Below are positions 61,846 to 64,000 of a DNA stretch of 64,000 nt, one piece after another. Within the stretch, counting starts at the first letter, position 1. Every line of letters starts with the position of its first letter. Position numbers and translations under genes: made by a program. Source of the stretch: Paenibacillus anaericanus. GTDB lineage: Bacteria > Bacillota > Bacilli > Paenibacillales > Paenibacillaceae. Below the pieces are notes generated by a model that saw only the letters and a program-made list of their open reading frames with translations, had not been told where the DNA came from and ran no database searches. The stretch is taken from positions 363,714 through 427,713 of the forward strand of contig NZ_RZNY01000001.1 in NCBI RefSeq assembly GCF_003994475.1, given 5' to 3'.

Positions 61846-63117
61846 TTAGGAAATCATGTTCTGTTTGTGTTTCATCTCGTGCTCAACTCTTGAGGAAATA
61901 ACCTCGAAATTTCTCTTCTTCTTCCCAACATAAAGAGTCTGGTATAGTTCCTTATTCCTGATATCAATATATGGGTTGTTTTCGATGATCGGACCAATGT
62001 CTATAGCATCTAACTGAGATAATTCTAAACTCTCTAATTTCTCAAGTATATTATTTATATTGAAATAGTCTCTTAATTCTAAAGGGATGTTTATAAAATC
62101 CTTACTTTTAGTACCGATATGAGGATATACTCCAGTCAGTAGACCCTCAGGTTTTATGAAGGGCGATACTACATCCAATAAAACTTTATTTGCTGATTTT
62201 GTATACCTTTTGCTCAACCCATGATCGATGATGATATCAATAGAGGAATTTGTAATCGGTAATTTATCTATTTCACAGCAGAAAAAAATAAAGTTACTAT
62301 GCTCATATTGTAACTCTAAATTTTTCTTCATCTTTGCTAGTCTTTCCTTGTCATGACAAATGAGAATATAGGTACAACTTTTAGGTAAATTATCAATATA
62401 ATGCATTAAAAATCTACCTGTACAATTATCAAGTTCCATCATATATTTAGGATCATTTCCATGTGTTTGTATGTAGTCGATTAAGGTAGTGGTTCCATTA
62501 TATAAGAAATTGATATAGTTAGGTGAAGCTGACTCGAAGAAGTCTTTCTTCGTAGGCATTATCTTTTTTCTCACAGCTTTCTCATCTATGTAAATCCCAT
62601 TTTCTATAATTGCAATGTAACCGCATTCACATTGAATAATGGCTTCTAGTATCATATTTTTCTCTACAGTTCCACCACTAATGTCCAATGTTTTTTCGCA
62701 ATCAGGACACTGTAAGAGACCTAAAGCGGCTAGTGGAAATCCTAAGCTTTTCTTTTGACTTATGCCATCCATTTTCAAGCATTTAATTCTATCTTTTAAC
62801 TGGAGGTTGATCTCATTGAATTTTTGCTGTTCCTTTAAGATTTGATCTTGTTTTCTCTCCAATAAGGATAAGTAAAATTGTCTGTAGGCATCTGACTTAT
62901 CACCTTCCAATCGATTAAAACATAGTATTTCCTGAATTTCGGTTAGAGAAAAATCTATTTGCTTTAGCGCAAATATTTTTTCGATATCACGACTATCTTC
63001 CTCACTGAACTTATACTGACACCCCTCTTTTTCAGCAACTAGTAGCCCCATATCAATATAATGGCGAATGGTGTCCTGCGTAATATTATGTTTTTTAGAG
63101 AATTTACCAATTTTCAT
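61846..63117 (-). CDS. MerR-type regulator with zinc-ribbon and methyltransferase-like region
   Basis: 423 residues. Residues 1-70 are a MerR winged helix (MKIGKFSKKHNITQDTIRHY); about 85-125 a coiled coil; 138-170 two Cys pairs (CPDC, CECG), likely zinc-binding; 215-330 a Rossmann-like SAM methyltransferase-like region (LPITNSSIDIIIDHGLS), with no clear GxGxG loop. It may bind a small molecule rather than methylate. It sits upstream of the flavin lipoprotein gene but is separated by a terminator. Confidence 0.75.
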   Translation of the reverse strand: MKIGKFSKKHNITQDTIRHYIDMGLLVAEKEGCQYKFSEEDSRDIEKIFALKQIDFSLTEIQEILCFNRLEGDKSDAYRQFYLSLLERKQDQILKEQQKFNEINLQLKDRIKCLKMDGISQKKSLGFPLAALGLLQCPDCEKTLDISGGTVEKNMILEAIIQCECGYIAIIENGIYIDEKAVRKKIMPTKKDFFESASPNYINFLYNGTTTLIDYIQTHGNDPKYMMELDNCTGRFLMHYIDNLPKSCTYILICHDKERLAKMKKNLELQYEHSNFIFFCCEIDKLPITNSSIDIIIDHGLSKRYTKSANKVLLDVVSPFIKPEGLLTGVYPHIGTKSKDFINIPLELRDYFNINNILEKLESLELSQLDAIDIGPIIENNPYIDIRNKELYQTLYVGKKKRNFEVISSRVEHEMKHKQNMIS

Positions 63118-63282
63118 TGTGCATTACTCCTTCATAGTGCTAAGTGAAAGTTTATATAGTGATCTGAACGATTTTGTGAAAATAATCACAAATATATTCG
63201 CACTGGTTCTTACTGCCATCGTACCTGAACTTCAAATACCGCGCAATCATTTGTTGAGGAAACATTTGACTCCATAGTACTC

Positions 63283-63325
63283 AAAAAAGCCCCGCTGTAT
63301 CAAGGACTTCTGACACATCGGGACT
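63283..63325 (-). terminator. Terminator of the TrmH-family gene
   Basis: The minus strand has AGTCCCGATGTGTCA, loop, TGATACAGCGGGGCT, followed by TTTTTTG. Confidence 0.82.
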
Positions 63326-63359
63326 AATATAGCATTACTTTATCAGATTTAATGTTTGT

Positions 63360-64000
63360 TTAGTTAAAATAACGCTGCCGCTGCGCTTCGAACAACAAGA
63401 TGGAAGCAGCCATCGCTACATTGAGTGATTCTGCCTGACCACGCATCGGTATAATTAGCCCATCATCCATAAGCTCCCGAACCTCACTACTCAGACCCTT
63501 GGCCTCACTGCCAAGCAACAACCATACCGGCCCTTTAAAATCGTAAGCGTAGCAGCTCTGCGCCGCCTGCAGACTCGTGCCTGCAAGAGAAATACCATGT
63601 TCCTTGGCCTGTGGTAGAATTTCACTCAGGTTTCCGTGAATGACAGGCAAATGAAACAGCGAGCCCATTGTAGAACGAAGTACCTTAGGTCCATAAATAT
63701 CGGCGCAACCTGCACCCACGATAACACCATCCGCCCCAACAGCGTCTGCACTGCGAATGATCGTCCCCACATTTCCTGGGTCCTGTATACCATCTAATAC
63801 AACAACAAGGCTGTTCTCCTTCTGAAGTAAAGGCAACAAAGAGCCCCCTACCTTACGAAGGATCGCAAAGACAGGTTGCGGTGTCTTCGCATCACTGCAT
63901 TTAGCAATCACGGCCCCAGACACGCCAATCCACTCCACATCCAAACTTGAGGATGCGACTCCATTTAATTCACTCGGAATTCCGGACTCGATCTCATAAC
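63360..64000 (-). CDS. TrmH/SpoU-family RNA 2'-O-methyltransferase (5' end outside window)
   Basis: At least 213 residues of a SPOUT methyltransferase that modifies rRNA or tRNA ribose, with the knot motifs NVGTIIRSADAVGADGVI, LLLGSEAKGLS and MRGQAESLNVAMAASILLFE. The frame stays open to the window edge, so an upstream N-terminal substrate-binding domain continues outside. It is similar in type to RlmB or YsgA. The gene has its own terminator. Confidence 0.9.
   Translation of the reverse strand, partial: YEIESGIPSELNGVASSSLDVEWIGVSGAVIAKCSDAKTPQPVFAILRKVGGSLLPLLQKENSLVVVLDGIQDPGNVGTIIRSADAVGADGVIVGAGCADIYGPKVLRSTMGSLFHLPVIHGNLSEILPQAKEHGISLAGTSLQAAQSCYAYDFKGPVWLLLGSEAKGLSSEVRELMDDGLIIPMRGQAESLNVAMAASILLFEAQRQRYFN

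Overview
The window looks like a chromosomal segment of an endospore-forming, low-to-mid GC Firmicute, most likely Paenibacillus or a close relative. The evidence is Bacillales gene content (CtaA/CtaB/Sco, MntABCD, YlbJ, YutD-LipA-YunA-YunB, YycC-like, a YjcD-type helicase), an alpha/beta SASP with a sigma-G-like promoter, several sporulation genes, S-box and T-box leaders, strong Shine-Dalgarno sites and frequent TTG/GTG starts. I see no rRNA, tRNA, prophage, insertion sequence or CRISPR array. The genus is an inference from gene content.

Layout. 0-9.6 kb: the 5' part of metN behind a SAM riboswitch, a HEPN-like protein and a UbiD-family decarboxylase, ctaA, a thioredoxin-like protein, a DUF2515 gene whose 3' half is an array of stem-loops, a MurJ/SpoVB-type flippase, a DUF456 protein and a HAD phosphatase. 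9.8-13.5 kb: a manganese/zinc ABC operon (mntABCD type) with two MntR-like boxes at its promoter. 13.6-18 kb: two tandem, closely similar class B penicillin-binding proteins. 18-24.8 kb: a membrane transglutaminase-like protein, an MFS transporter, a Toprim protein, sco, ctaB and trpS with its T-box leader. 25-34.7 kb: aldose epimerase, SASP, PepF, small proteins, DUF2225, YlbJ, NAD kinase and an S41 protease.

34.8-53.4 kb is an accessory island for a surface glycan, and it is the most interesting part of the window. It encodes sugar-nucleotide enzymes (RmlA-like, GalE-like, Ugd, DegT aminotransferase), an ATP-grasp ligase, six glycosyltransferases, an FkbH-like enzyme with its own acyl carrier protein and a GNAT transferase, two CotS-type kinase-fold proteins and a mini kinase-like protein. 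Three otherwise unrelated proteins share a Gly-X3 repeat tag. Two promoters match the sigma-K consensus, so I infer a late mother-cell (spore coat/crust) glycosylation system. One branch looks able to make a glyceryl-ACP-type acyl donor and pass the acyl group to a sugar.

53.9-64 kb returns to core genes: yutD-lipA, divergent yunA, yunB, a UvrD-like helicase, a secreted FMN/FAD lipoprotein (fumarate-reductase type), a MerR regulator joined to a zinc-ribbon and methyltransferase-like region, and the 3' part of a TrmH-family RNA methyltransferase cut by the window edge.
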